This document shows positions 25,312-34,086 of a DNA stretch of 64,000 nt, one piece after another. How positions within the stretch are numbered: the first letter of the stretch is position 1; every line of letters begins with the position of its first letter. The notes below the pieces were generated by a model. It was not told the DNA's origin, did no database searches, and was given only the letters and a program-made list of their open reading frames with translations. The DNA lies in contig NZ_CP086106.1 of the NCBI RefSeq assembly GCF_016765655.2, positions 6,160,501 through 6,224,500 of the forward strand. Reading direction: 5' to 3'. The position numbers were made by a program, and so were the translations under genes. The stretch comes from Skermanella mucosa. GTDB lineage: Bacteria; Pseudomonadota; Alphaproteobacteria; Azospirillales; Azospirillaceae.

Positions 25312-25352
25312 TCCGTGTGCATCCGTGATCCCATGAACTTCCCAAACCGGCG

Positions 25353-25368
25353 CGTTTCACGTGAAACA
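25353..25368. other. parS site 2
   Basis: CGTTTCACGTGAAACA: the 14-bp palindrome GTTTCACGTGAAAC is perfect; only the first outer base differs from the consensus TGTTTCACGTGAAACA. It lies four bases beyond the stop codon of mnmE, in the mnmE-mnmG gap. Confidence 0.95.
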
Positions 25369-25372
25369 GCGG

Positions 25373-26701
25373 TCACTTCCCGATGCAGAAGTCCCGGAAG
25401 ATCACGTCGAGCAGATCTTCCACATCCACCCGGCCGGTGATCCGCCCCAATGCCCGGATCGCGATCCGGACATCCTCGGCAGCCAGTTCTGGCAACGGCG
25501 CCGAAAGTGCCCGCTCAAGCGACGCCACGCACTCCTCCAACGCGGACCGGTGGCGGGCGCGGGTGAGTGCCGGCACTCCGGGCGCCTCGAACCGCCGCGC
25601 CACGCCGGCGGTCAACTTCTCCAGCAACTCGGCGAGGCCGGAACCCGTAACGGCGGAAACCGCCAACGTCGCGCGCCCCCCGACCGTCATCTCCGGCGAG
25701 GCGACGCGGTCGCTCTTGTTCAGGACGACCAGCGTATCCTCGTCCACGATCTCCAGCGTCTGGGCGTCCAGGTCGGGCAGGGAGGTCGCGTCGAACACCG
25801 CGAGCTTCAGGTCGGCTTGCGCGGCCCGCGCCAACGCGCGCCGGATGCCCTCGGACTCGATCTCGTCGGCCGCCTCGCGCAGGCCGGCGGTGTCGGCCAG
25901 GACGACGGGATAGCCGCCCAGGTCGAGGTGGACTTCCACAACGTCCCGCGTGGTGCCCGCCCGTTCGGAGACGATCGCCGCCTCCCGCCGGGCCAGCGCG
26001 TTCAGCAGGCTCGACTTGCCGGCGTTCGGCGCACCCAGGATCGCGATGTGGATTCCGTCGCGCAGCCTCTCGCCCCGACGCTTGTCATCGAGGTGTGCCC
26101 GCAGGCCGGTGATCAGGGACTCCAGCACCGGGCGCACCTGGTCGGAAACGCCCTCGGGCAGGTCCTCGTCGGGAAAGTCGATGTCCGCTTCCAGATGGGC
26201 CAGGGCATGGGTCAGGCGACGGCGCCAATCCTCGTAGAGCCGGCCCAGCTCGCCTTCCATCTGGCGCAGGGCCTGCCGGCGCTGGGCGGAGGTCTCGGCA
26301 TCCACCAGATCGGCGATGGCCTCGGCGGCGGTCAGGTCGAACTTGCCGTTCTCGAACCCGCGCCGGCTGAATTCCCCGGGTTCGGCGATCCGGAAGTCCT
26401 GCAGGGCGGACAGGGAGTCGATCAACCCGGCAACCACGGCACGGCCGCCATGCACGTGGAATTCGGCTACGTCCTCGCCGGTGAAGCTGCGCGGCCCCGG
26501 GAACCACAGCACCACCCCCTGGTCGAGGAACTCCCCGCTGCGGGGATCGGCAAGCCGGACGACGGTGGCGGTGCGCGGAGCGGGCAGGGGGCGGGCGGTC
26601 AGGATCGTAAGGGCAACGCCGGCCCGCGGTCCGGAGACCCGGACGATGGCGACGCCCCCGCGCCCCGGCGCCGTGGCCGGGGCGAAGATGGTCGGGATCA
26701 C
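25373..26701 (-). CDS. mnmE: tRNA modification GTPase MnmE (TrmE)
   Basis: A 442-residue GTPase partner of MnmG. The N-terminal tetrahydrofolate-binding domain begins TIFAPATAPGRGGVAIVRVSG and includes SFTGEDVAEFHVHGG. The G domain has GAPNAGKSSLLNAL (G1, about 222-235), TTRDVV (G2), DTAGLREA (G3) and NKSD (G4). The C-terminus FCIGK carries the catalytic Cys. All elements are intact and length is normal. Transcribed toward parS site 2. Confidence 0.97.
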   Translation of the reverse strand: MIPTIFAPATAPGRGGVAIVRVSGPRAGVALTILTARPLPAPRTATVVRLADPRSGEFLDQGVVLWFPGPRSFTGEDVAEFHVHGGRAVVAGLIDSLSALQDFRIAEPGEFSRRGFENGKFDLTAAEAIADLVDAETSAQRRQALRQMEGELGRLYEDWRRRLTHALAHLEADIDFPDEDLPEGVSDQVRPVLESLITGLRAHLDDKRRGERLRDGIHIAILGAPNAGKSSLLNALARREAAIVSERAGTTRDVVEVHLDLGGYPVVLADTAGLREAADEIESEGIRRALARAAQADLKLAVFDATSLPDLDAQTLEIVDEDTLVVLNKSDRVASPEMTVGGRATLAVSAVTGSGLAELLEKLTAGVARRFEAPGVPALTRARHRSALEECVASLERALSAPLPELAAEDVRIAIRALGRITGRVDVEDLLDVIFRDFCIGK

Positions 26702-26705
26702 CGGA

Positions 26706-27077
26706 TCAGGCGGGAGCGACGGAACGCGCCTCGGACCGGGGCTCCGTCTGGTCCGGCATCAGCATCAGCCGCTCGACCCGCCCGCCGTCGATCACGTGGG
26801 TCTGCAGGATCTCGTCGATGTCTTCCTGGGACGTGAAGGTGTACCAGACGCCTTCGGGATAGATCACCAGGGCAGGCCCCAACTCGCACCGCTCCAGGCA
26901 GCCGGCCGAGTTGATACGGACCTTGGGCTCAAGACCCAGTTCCTTGGCGCGGGCCTTCATGTAATTGCGGAGCTTCTCCGAGCCCTTCGCGGCGCAGGAC
27001 CCGCGCTTGGCCCCCTCGGGACGCAGGTTCGTGCAGCAGAAGACATGGCTGCTGTAGATCAGTTCCGGATCGCTCAC
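26706..27077 (-). CDS. (2Fe-2S) ferredoxin domain protein, thioredoxin-fold type
   Basis: A 123-residue protein with the cysteine pattern of thioredoxin-like [2Fe-2S] ferredoxins: HVFCCTNLRPEGAKRGSC in the N-terminal part and INSAGCLERCELGP further on, then VIYPEGVWYT. The GTG start at 27077 overlaps the TGA of the preceding gene, so these two are coupled; the frame is open further upstream but over that gene. It lies four bases before mnmE, on the same strand. Electron-carrier function is by family; partner unknown. Confidence 0.85.
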   Translation of the reverse strand: MSDPELIYSSHVFCCTNLRPEGAKRGSCAAKGSEKLRNYMKARAKELGLEPKVRINSAGCLERCELGPALVIYPEGVWYTFTSQEDIDEILQTHVIDGGRVERLMLMPDQTEPRSEARSVAPA

Positions 27078-27325
27078 TTCTTTCCATCCTTGCCCATGGC
27101 GTTGGTCATCTGGGTCCAGAAGATCTTCTGCATCTGCTCGAAACCCTGCAGGCCGGCAGGCAGCCAGGTCTTCAGCATCGCTTCCGGTTCCATGGCCTGC
27201 AGGTTGGCACTCATGCGGTCCTGAATCTGTTGCATCAGGGCATCCTGCATCGGCTTCACATCCGGCAGACCGAAGAAATGCCGGGCTTCTTCGGGGGTAC
27301 AATCGATGTCGACGGTGATCTTCAT
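27074..27325 (-). CDS. DUF6489-like small protein
   Basis: An 83-residue protein starting MKITVDIDCTPEEARHFFGLPDV (read in pieces: VDIDCTPEEAR, FFGLPDV), with a helical remainder rich in Met and Gln (MQDALMQQIQDRMSANLQAM). This pattern is that of a conserved alphaproteobacterial protein family of unknown function, often beside a ferredoxin-like gene. ATG at 27325 follows GAGAGG at a usable distance; an upstream GTG at 27346 is less likely. Function unknown. Confidence 0.75.
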   Translation of the reverse strand: MKITVDIDCTPEEARHFFGLPDVKPMQDALMQQIQDRMSANLQAMEPEAMLKTWLPAGLQGFEQMQKIFWTQMTNAMGKDGKK

Positions 27326-27490
27326 GCTCGGAACCTCTCGGGCCACGTCCCCCGCCGGGGTAGCCCCACACAGATTGGGGTTGAGCGCACTCGTCGGCGC
27401 GCTTCACTATACAGATAGGATGTGCAAGCGCAACGACAGCACCCGTTCTTTGCCGCAATGCCGCAACCCTCTCAGATAAAGGCGAGCACC

Positions 27491-29527
27491 ATGTCCGCAA
27501 ACATGCTGGGCCATGAGACCAGCCCCTACCTGCTCCAGCACAGGGACAACCCGGTGCACTGGATGCCCTGGGGAGATGAGGCCTTCGACCGCGCGCGGAA
27601 AGAGGGGAAGCCGATCCTGCTGTCGGTCGGCTACGCGGCCTGCCACTGGTGCCACGTGATGGCCCATGAGAGTTTCGAGAATCCCGCGATCGCCGAGGTG
27701 ATGAACGAACTGTTCGTCAACATCAAGGTCGACCGGGAGGAGCGGCCCGATCTCGACACCATCTACCAGTCCGCCCTCGCGCTGCTCGGACAGTCCGGCG
27801 GCTGGCCCCTGACCATGTTCCTGACGCCGGACGGCGAGCCGTTCTGGGGCGGGACCTACTTCCCGCCGGCGTCGCGCTACAGCAGGCCCGGTCTGCCGGA
27901 GGTGCTGCGCGGCGTGGCGGCGACGTACCATGAAGAGCCGGAGAAGGTGACGCGCAACGTCACGGCTCTGAAGGACAGTCTGGAGAAGCTGGCGGAGAAC
28001 CATTCCGGCGGCGCGATCACGCCGGGCGTCTTCAACCAGGTGGCCGACCGGCTGGCCCGCGAGGTCGATCCCTTCAACGGCGGCATCGGGTCGGCGCCCA
28101 AGTTCCCCCAGACCTCCCTGTTCACCCTGCTGTGGCACGCCTGGAAGCGGACGGGCAGGGAACCCTACAAGACCGCCGTGACCAACACGCTTCGCCATAT
28201 GTGCCAGGGCGGCATCTACGACCATCTTGGCGGAGGCTTCGCGCGCTACTCCACCGACGACCACTGGCTGGCCCCGCATTTCGAGAAGATGCTCTATGAC
28301 AACGCCCAGTTGATCGACCTGCTGACCCTGGTCTGGCAGGAGACCGGCGAGCCGCTGTTCAAGGTCCGCGTCGCCGAGACGGTGGACTGGGTCCTGCGCG
28401 AGATGCTGGCGGAGGATGCCGAAGGCGGGCGTGTCGCCGGGTTCGCCAGCACGCTCGACGCCGACAGCGAGGGCGAGGAGGGGCGCTTCTACGTCTGGTC
28501 GGAACGGGAGATCGACGACATCCTCGGCCCGGACGCCGCGGTCTTCAAGTCGGCCTACGACGTCACCCGGCAGGGCAACTGGGAAGGCACCAACATCCTG
28601 AACCGCACCGCCAAGCCGGAGTTGGGCGACGAGGACCACGAGGCGAGCCTTGCCCGGATGCGGGCCATCCTGTGGCAGGCGCGCGAGCGCCGCATCCATC
28701 CCGGATGGGACGACAAGGTACTGGCCGACTGGAACGGTCTGATGATCGCGGCGCTCGCCCGGTCCGGCTTCGTGTTCGGCCGGCCGGACTGGATCGCCGC
28801 GGCTGCGGCGGCATTCGACTTCGTGGCTGGAACCATGATCCGGGACGGCCGGCTGTTCCACACCTGGCGCCGGGGACAGCTGAAGAACCCGGCCTCGCTC
28901 GACGACTACGCCAACATGGCGCGCGGAGCGCTGGCCTTGTACGAGGTGACCGGGGAGCCGCGCTATCTCGACCAGACCCGCGGCTGGGTCGAGGTGCTGG
29001 ACCGGCACTACTGGGACCAGGAGAGCGGGGGCTACTTCTTCACCGCCGACGATGCCGAGCGCCTGATCGTGCGGACCAAGACCTCCCACGACAACGCGGT
29101 TCCCGCCGGCAACGGCACCCTGGTCGGCGTGCTGGGCCGGCTGTTCAGCATGACCGGGGACGACAGCTATCACCAGCGGGCCGAGGCGGTGGTCCAGGCC
29201 TTCTCCGGCGAGCTGACCCGCAACTTCTTCCCCCTTTCCACGCTGCTCAACAATACCGAACTGCTCTATACTGCGATCCAGCTCGTGGTGGTGGGGAACA
29301 AGGGAGCCGCCGACACCGAAGCCCTGCTCGACACGGTCCGGGCGACCTCGTCGCCATCCGTGGTGATGACCCTGCTGTCCCCGGAGACCGATCTCCCGGA
29401 CGGACACCCGGCAAAGGGCAAGGGCATGGTGGCAGGCAAGGCGACCGCCTATGTCTGCGCGAACATGACCTGCTCCGCCCCGATCACCGACGCTGCCGAC
29501 CTCAAGATCAACCTGACGAGGAAGTGA
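27491..29527 (+). CDS. DUF255 thioredoxin-domain protein (YyaL/SPATA20 family)
   Basis: A 678-residue protein. Residues 1-165 form a thioredoxin-like domain starting [17 protein letters not shown] with the CHWCHVM motif at about 50-56, then [11 protein letters not shown] and [21 protein letters not shown]. The remainder is an alpha/alpha toroid related to sugar epimerases and glycoside hydrolases ([36 protein letters not shown]). The biochemical role of the family is not established. ATG at 27491 fits the family N-terminus; the open frame before it is 23 codons longer. It is followed closely by ogt. Confidence 0.9.
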   Translation: MSANMLGHETSPYLLQHRDNPVHWMPWGDEAFDRARKEGKPILLSVGYAACHWCHVMAHESFENPAIAEVMNELFVNIKVDREERPDLDTIYQSALALLGQSGGWPLTMFLTPDGEPFWGGTYFPPASRYSRPGLPEVLRGVAATYHEEPEKVTRNVTALKDSLEKLAENHSGGAITPGVFNQVADRLAREVDPFNGGIGSAPKFPQTSLFTLLWHAWKRTGREPYKTAVTNTLRHMCQGGIYDHLGGGFARYSTDDHWLAPHFEKMLYDNAQLIDLLTLVWQETGEPLFKVRVAETVDWVLREMLAEDAEGGRVAGFASTLDADSEGEEGRFYVWSEREIDDILGPDAAVFKSAYDVTRQGNWEGTNILNRTAKPELGDEDHEASLARMRAILWQARERRIHPGWDDKVLADWNGLMIAALARSGFVFGRPDWIAAAAAAFDFVAGTMIRDGRLFHTWRRGQLKNPASLDDYANMARGALALYEVTGEPRYLDQTRGWVEVLDRHYWDQESGGYFFTADDAERLIVRTKTSHDNAVPAGNGTLVGVLGRLFSMTGDDSYHQRAEAVVQAFSGELTRNFFPLSTLLNNTELLYTAIQLVVVGNKGAADTEALLDTVRATSSPSVVMTLLSPETDLPDGHPAKGKGMVAGKATAYVCANMTCSAPITDAADLKINLTRK

Positions 29528-29531
29528 CGGC

Positions 29532-29996
29532 ATGGGACGCCTGACCATCGAAAGCCCCCTGGGACGCCTTAACCTCACCAGCCTGGACGGCGCGCTGACG
29601 GCGCTGGACTGGGACACGGGCGAGACCGCGGCCGACCGCGACAGCGTGCTGGACGAGGCGGCGCGCCAGCTCCGGCAATATTTCGACGGGCACCGCACGG
29701 TCTTCGACCTACCGATGCGCCCGCACGGTACCCTGTTCCAGCAGCGGGTCTGGGCGGCGATGGTGGAGATCCCGTGCGGCAGGACCGCGACCTACGGCGA
29801 CCTCGCCCGCCAGCTCGATTCCGCCCCCCGCGCCGTCGGCGGGGCCTGCGGGCGCAACCCGCTGCCCATCGTGATCCCCTGCCATCGCGTCGTCGGCGGG
29901 GCGGGGAAGGGAGGCTATTCGGGCTTCGGCGGACTGACCACCAAGGACTGGCTGCTGAACCACGAGGCCGTCCTGGTGCATGCCCCCGTGGCGTGA
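29532..29996 (+). CDS. ogt: methylated-DNA--protein-cysteine methyltransferase
   Basis: A 154-residue suicide DNA-repair protein that removes alkyl groups from O6-guanine. The N-terminal domain is short; the DNA-binding winged helix has FQQRVWAAMVEIPCGRTATYGDLA (in parts) and the active-site motif PIVIPCHRVVG with acceptor Cys117. The GGYSGFGGLTTKDWLLNHE end is typical. It begins four bases after the DUF255 gene stop and is probably cotranscribed with it. Confidence 0.93.
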   Translation: MGRLTIESPLGRLNLTSLDGALTALDWDTGETAADRDSVLDEAARQLRQYFDGHRTVFDLPMRPHGTLFQQRVWAAMVEIPCGRTATYGDLARQLDSAPRAVGGACGRNPLPIVIPCHRVVGGAGKGGYSGFGGLTTKDWLLNHEAVLVHAPVA

Positions 29997-30134
29997 CGCG
30001 GCGCGACCTGAGTACACCGGTATCGTGACAAGGCGCCACCGCGCCTATATCGTGTCGTCGCCAGCACGGCCTGAGGTCATGCCTCGGGCCGGAACCCATG
30101 ACCCACGGCACAGTCCAAGAAAGAGAAGGGTGGA

Positions 30135-30833
30135 ATGACCGACGTTACGATCAACGCGGCCGACGGCGGCACCTTTACCGGATATCTCGCGAAGCCTGCC
30201 GGAGGCACCGGACCCGGCATCGTCGTGATCCAGGAAATCTTCGGCGTCAACCAGGTGATGCGGGAGATCTGCGACGATCTGGCCGCGCAGGGCTATCTCG
30301 CCCTTTGCCCCGACTTGTTCTGGCGCCAGGAACCCGGTATCCAGATCACCGACAAGACCGACGAGGAATGGGCAAAGGCCTTCGAGCTCTACAAGGGCTT
30401 CAGCGAGGTCAAGGGTGTGAACGACCTGATCGCGACCCTGGGCGTCCTGCGCGAGACCGAGGGCTGCAACGGCTTGGTCGGCACGCTGGGATATTGCCTG
30501 GGCGGCAAGCTCGCCTACCTGATGGCGACCCGGTCCAACGCCGACTGCTCCGTCTCCTATTATGGCGTCGGGATCGAGAAGAACCTGGACGAGGCGAGCG
30601 CCATCACCAAGCCCTATCTCGCCCATATCGCCGAGAAGGACCAGTTCGTCCCGCCGCCGGCCCAGCAGCAGATCCGCGACGCGCTGTCCAAGATCTCCTG
30701 CGTCACCGCCCATACCTATCCCGGCTGCGACCACGCCTTCGCCCGCGTCGGCGGCGCCCACTACGACAAACAGGCCGCCGACCTGGCGAACCAGCGCACG
30801 GCCGCTTTCCTGAAAGAGCATCTGACGGCCTGA
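30135..30833 (+). CDS. dienelactone hydrolase family protein
   Basis: A 232-residue alpha/beta hydrolase with the DLH catalytic set: Glu34 in VIQEIFGVN, nucleophile Cys121 in GTLGYCLGG, Asp in AEKDQFVPP (about 172) and His in YPGCDHAFA (about 203). The Cys (not Ser) nucleophile is typical of carboxymethylenebutenolidases, though most relatives act on unknown esters. AAGGG lies before the ATG. It sits 36 bases upstream of the quinone oxidoreductase gene on the same strand, so the two may share a transcript. Confidence 0.9.
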   Translation: MTDVTINAADGGTFTGYLAKPAGGTGPGIVVIQEIFGVNQVMREICDDLAAQGYLALCPDLFWRQEPGIQITDKTDEEWAKAFELYKGFSEVKGVNDLIATLGVLRETEGCNGLVGTLGYCLGGKLAYLMATRSNADCSVSYYGVGIEKNLDEASAITKPYLAHIAEKDQFVPPPAQQQIRDALSKISCVTAHTYPGCDHAFARVGGAHYDKQAADLANQRTAAFLKEHLTA

Positions 30834-30869
30834 AGCGGCACGACAAGAACGAGAGGGAGTCCGAAAACA

Positions 30870-31847
30870 ATGGTTCACGCCATCCGCTTTCATCAGGCCG
30901 GCGGACCCGAGGTCCTGAAATGGGAAGAGGTCGAAGTCGGCGGTCCAGGACCAGGACAGGTGAAGATCCGGCAGTCGGCGATCGGGCTCAACTTCATCGA
31001 TACCTACCATCGCAGCGGCCTTTACCCGGTCCCCGACCTTCCCTGCATCCCCGGCATGGAAGGGGCGGGCGTCGTCGAATCGGTCGGCCCCGGGGTTACC
31101 AGCTTCAGCCCCGGTGACCGCGTCGCCTATGCGGGCGGGCCGATCGGTGCCTATGCCGAGGTTCGCCTGATGCCGGCCGACAGGCTGGTCCCGCTGCCGA
31201 GCTGGATCGACGACAAACAGGCCGCGGCGATGATGCTCCAGGGCATGACCGCCCAGTTCCTGCTGCGGTCATGCCACAAGGTCATGCCGGGCGAGACCAT
31301 CCTGGTCCATGCCGCGGCGGGCGGCGTCGGCCTGATCCTCTGCCAGTGGGCCCGCAAGCTGGGTGCCACCGTCATCGGGACCGTCGGGTCGGACGAGAAG
31401 GCGGAACTGGCCCGGGAGAACGGCTGCACGCACCCGATCGTTTACAGCCGCGAGAACTTCGTCGAGCGGGTGAAGGAGATCACCGATGGGGCCGGCGTGC
31501 CGGTGGTCTACGACTCGGTCGGAAAGGACACCTTCATGAACAGCCTGGACTGCCTGCAGCCGCGTGGCCTGATGGTCCTGTTCGGACAGTCCTCGGGTGC
31601 GGTGCCTCCGGTCGATCTCGGGGTCCTGGCCGCGAAGGGCTCGCTCTATGTGACCCGGCCGATGCTGTTCTCCTACACGGCGAAGCGCGAAGACCTGATG
31701 ACCAGTGCCGCCGACCTGTTCGACGTGGTCCATAGCGGCGACGTGAAGATAGAGGTTCGCCAGACCTTCCCGCTCCGCGACGCCGCCGAAGCCCACCGGG
31801 CCCTGCATGCCCGCGCCACCAAGGGGTCGTCGCTCCTGCTGCCGTGA
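30870..31847 (+). CDS. NADPH:quinone oxidoreductase (Qor-like MDR)
   Basis: A 325-residue zinc-free medium-chain reductase. The N-terminus begins HAIRFHQAGGPEVLKWEEVEV, followed by GLNFIDTYHRSGLYP, both typical of QOR. The nucleotide-binding motif is VHAAAGGVGLILCQWA (about 148-163), with GTVGSDEKAELAREN after it. Family members reduce quinones or enones using NADPH. It ends (TGA at 31845-31847) immediately before parS site 3. An AGAGGGAG Shine-Dalgarno precedes the ATG. Confidence 0.92.
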   Translation: MVHAIRFHQAGGPEVLKWEEVEVGGPGPGQVKIRQSAIGLNFIDTYHRSGLYPVPDLPCIPGMEGAGVVESVGPGVTSFSPGDRVAYAGGPIGAYAEVRLMPADRLVPLPSWIDDKQAAAMMLQGMTAQFLLRSCHKVMPGETILVHAAAGGVGLILCQWARKLGATVIGTVGSDEKAELARENGCTHPIVYSRENFVERVKEITDGAGVPVVYDSVGKDTFMNSLDCLQPRGLMVLFGQSSGAVPPVDLGVLAAKGSLYVTRPMLFSYTAKREDLMTSAADLFDVVHSGDVKIEVRQTFPLRDAAEAHRALHARATKGSSLLLP

Positions 31848-31863
31848 CGTTTCACGTGAAACA
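31848..31863. other. parS site 3
   Basis: CGTTTCACGTGAAACA: the 14-bp core palindrome is perfect and, as at site 2, only the outermost base departs from the consensus. It begins on the base after the stop codon of the quinone oxidoreductase gene and lies about 15.8 kb from the presumed oriC, the nearest of the three sites. Confidence 0.95.
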
Positions 31864-31911
31864 CGGTGGTCCCGGCATTCCAGCGGTCAGCGCCCCGGTC
31901 CAGCGCCTGGG

Positions 31912-32331
31912 TCAGCGGGGTGCCGGGACCACCGCCACGCAGGTTTCCACGATCGTGCCGCACGATTCCAGGTCGCGGCCCTGGTTGTAATCCAGGCTTT
32001 CGACGATGCCGTCCCGCATGGTGAAGGTTGCCTCGCACTGGAAGTTCTGGCGGTGGACCGTCGTCCGTGGTCGGATGAAGCGCCGTCCACCGATCCCGAT
32101 ATCGTCAAAGTCGGTCTCGACCTGCGTGAAGGTCATCCCGCCCACATAGGTCAGGAGCTCGGTGTCGCCGACCTGCTGGGTACGGTCGGGGACCCCGGCG
32201 CAGGAATAAAGCAGCTCCTTCGGCATCCCGATCAGCGCCGTATTGGCCCGGGCCGCCGCTTCGATCCGCGGATTGGCGCACCCCGCCAGCACGGTCGCCG
32301 CCAGCGCCAGCATGACTATGGACCGGATCAT
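31912..32331 (-). CDS. predicted lipoprotein of unknown function
   Basis: A 139-residue protein with a classical lipoprotein signal: MIRSIVMLALAATVLAGC, lipobox LAGC, modified Cys at 18. The mature part reads MPKELLYSCAGVPDRTQQVGDTELLTY (in parts), resembling small outer-membrane SmpA/OmlA-like lipoproteins in which a GMPxxxLLxCxGxP turn recurs. Further Cys residues (CEATF, ESCGTIVETC) may form disulfides. GGGAGG lies seven bases before ATG 32331; a longer frame to 32370 lacks this. Function unknown. Confidence 0.78.
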   Translation of the reverse strand: MIRSIVMLALAATVLAGCANPRIEAAARANTALIGMPKELLYSCAGVPDRTQQVGDTELLTYVGGMTFTQVETDFDDIGIGGRRFIRPRTTVHRQNFQCEATFTMRDGIVESLDYNQGRDLESCGTIVETCVAVVPAPR

Positions 32332-32427
32332 CGCTGCCTCCCTTGTCACCCGACTCAACAGGGTGATCATGCCATTGGTGCCGGTCCGGGTGCCTGACGC
32401 TTCCGGAGCAGCGCGTCGAACGGAAAC

Positions 32428-32778
32428 CTACCGGTTCAGCACTTCCAGAAGCCGGTCGATGGTCGCCTCGTCGAGCGAGCGGATGCGGTCGGCCAGCAGG
32501 TTCGCGACCAGGGTCGCCTTGGGCGTCAGGCCGGACGTATCGACCACGATGCGCGGGTGGCTCATCTCGGCGAGCCGTTCCAGCGCCTCGGCCTCGTCCC
32601 AGAAGATCTGGAAATAGGCGCAGATCTGCCGGACCAGCATGATCGACGGCTGGCCGCGCTTGCCATGTTCCAGGGCGGAGAGGTAGGCCGACGACACTTC
32701 CAGCTCATCGGCCATCTGCTTCAGGGTGACGCCGCGCTTGGCGCGCAGCTCGCGGATATGGGCACCGAAGGGAGTCAC
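32428..32778 (-). CDS. XRE-family helix-turn-helix regulator
   Basis: A 116-residue DNA-binding protein. The HTH spans about 8-62: IRELRAKRGVTLKQMADELEVSSAYLSALEHGKRGQPS, with the recognition helix at SSAYLSALEHG (given in pieces). The C-terminal 50 residues are helical and may dimerise (LADRIRSLDEATIDRLLEVL). It lies three bases after the Smr gene and is probably cotranscribed with it. Targets unknown. Confidence 0.88.
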   Translation of the reverse strand: MTPFGAHIRELRAKRGVTLKQMADELEVSSAYLSALEHGKRGQPSIMLVRQICAYFQIFWDEAEALERLAEMSHPRIVVDTSGLTPKATLVANLLADRIRSLDEATIDRLLEVLNR

Positions 32779-32781
32779 GAA

Positions 32782-33378
32782 TCAACGCCGTCGTTTCAGC
32801 AGGACATAGAGCGCGCCGTCGCCGCCGTCCTTCGGCTGGGCGCGCTGGATCGCAAGCACCAGCGGGCGGAGCGGCGATTCGTTCAGCCAGCGCGGAACCA
32901 CCTGGCGCAGGATGCCGGCGCCCTGGCCGCCTGACCCCTTTCCGGCCGATCCCTTGCCGGTGATGACCAGGACCATCCGGCGCTGCTCGTGCCAGCCGCG
33001 CAGGATGAACGAGTTGAGGGCGGCGTGGGCCTGGGACTGGGTCATGCCGTGGAGGTCGATCCGGCCCTCGATGCCGAGACGGCCCCGGCGCAGCCGGTCG
33101 TCGGTCCGGCGGTCGAGCCCAGGCGGCGACGCGGGGTCCAGGGCGGGCAGCCGGTTGCGGTGGCCGGATGCCGGGAGACCGGCACCGCGCCCCGCCAGGC
33201 CGTCCGGCACGGCCGGGCCGGCGATCTCGACCGGGAGGTCCCCGGCCGCCGGGGAGGGTGCCGGCGGATCGGGGATCTCCCGGCCGGGCAGGGGGTCGGT
33301 GTCGCGCATCGCCATGCGCCAGAGGCTGTGCTCGTCGGACGTCACGGTGCGGCGGCGGCGTGGGGGCGTTCTGTTCAT
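32782..33378 (-). CDS. Smr-domain protein (MutS2-like small nuclease domain)
   Basis: A 198-residue protein. A Pro-rich, charged N-terminus (1-100) leads into a Smr domain: RIDLHGMTQSQAHAALNSFI (starting about 106), VLVITGKG, and a C-terminal GGDGALYVLLKRR. The DLHGM and TGKG motifs mark Smr domains that nick nucleic acid in MutS2 and relatives. In related genomes a Smr gene commonly follows mltA; here the lutABC operon lies between them. It is 24 bases after lutC. Confidence 0.88.
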   Translation of the reverse strand: MNRTPPRRRRTVTSDEHSLWRMAMRDTDPLPGREIPDPPAPSPAAGDLPVEIAGPAVPDGLAGRGAGLPASGHRNRLPALDPASPPGLDRRTDDRLRRGRLGIEGRIDLHGMTQSQAHAALNSFILRGWHEQRRMVLVITGKGSAGKGSGGQGAGILRQVVPRWLNESPLRPLVLAIQRAQPKDGGDGALYVLLKRRR

Positions 33379-33402
33379 CTGGTCTCCACGTCGCCCGCCG
33401 CC

Positions 33403-34083
33403 TCAGACGCCCGCGCCGTCGATCAGCAGGATGTGGAGTCGCCGCGGGCCGTGCGCCCCGAGCTGGATGGTCTGCTCGATGTCGCCGGTGCGGGAAGGTC
33501 CGGTGATGAAGTTGACGGTCCGGGGCAAATCCTGCCCGCGCCGCCGCACGGCATCCCAGCCGTCCTCGTAGCTGCCGACGATCTGGTCGGCCCGCAGCAC
33601 GACGATATGGGTGTCCGGCATCATGTTCAGCGTGGTGGGATGCTCGGGACCCGACAGCATCATCAGGGTGCCGGTCTCGGCGATGCCGGCGAAGGCGGCG
33701 GTCACGCTGGTGAGGTCGCGGTCCGCCGCCCGGCCCCGGTCCACCGTCAGGGTCGGCCGCTTGTTCCATGGAACCCCGTCGAGCTGCGGGTCGGGGGCGA
33801 CCTTCACCTCGGCCGGCAGGTTCTGGCTCGCCAGGTAATCGGCCACCGCGTGGGGAACCCGCGCCAGGTTCGGCAGGCGGTCCACCGTGGCGGCCACCTC
33901 GGTCACCATGGAGACGAACAGGTCCACCTTGTCCGACGCCGACAGGTCGGTCCGGTCGGGCACCAGGTTGCGCCGGTGCTCCTTCAGCCGGCCGTCCACG
34001 GCGGCGGCCATCTCCGGGCTGGCGCCGTCGCGCTTCAGGGAACGGCGGATGCTGGTCAGGATCTGGGTGCGGGCTTCGGACAT
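33403..34083 (-). CDS. lutC: lactate utilization protein LutC
   Basis: A 226-residue LUD-domain protein, third component of the iron-sulfur L-lactate dehydrogenase complex that converts L-lactate to pyruvate. Typical motifs are the anion-binding GIAETGTLMMLSGPEHP (about 133-149) and ITGPSRTGDIEQTIQLGAHGP (about 191-211, in pieces). It begins three bases after the lutB stop. Together with LutA and LutB it forms one operon transcribed toward the Smr gene. Confidence 0.93.
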   Translation of the reverse strand: MSEARTQILTSIRRSLKRDGASPEMAAAVDGRLKEHRRNLVPDRTDLSASDKVDLFVSMVTEVAATVDRLPNLARVPHAVADYLASQNLPAEVKVAPDPQLDGVPWNKRPTLTVDRGRAADRDLTSVTAAFAGIAETGTLMMLSGPEHPTTLNMMPDTHIVVLRADQIVGSYEDGWDAVRRRGQDLPRTVNFITGPSRTGDIEQTIQLGAHGPRRLHILLIDGAGV

Positions 34084-34086
34084 GGC

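Larger units (their letters stand above)
23323..25331. repeat. palindromic repeat unit B, split by group II intron
   Basis: The left arm GGATCACGGATGAACACGGAT is at 23323-23343, followed by a tandem ACAGGATGAACACGGAT and the same core as unit A. The right arm is broken: its first A is at 23411 and the remaining 20 bases are at 25312-25331. Joining 23411 to 25312 recreates ATCCGTGTGCATCCGTGATC as in unit A, which fixes the intron ends to the base. GGTGTTTCCG upstream and CATGAACTTCC downstream also match unit A flanks, so the duplicated unit is larger than the palindrome. Confidence 0.8.

Noticed and set aside
26706-27500. 264-residue version of the ferredoxin-like protein
   Set aside because: The first 141 residues overlap the DUF6489-like gene in another frame; the GTG at 27077 with GTGA coupling gives the family length.
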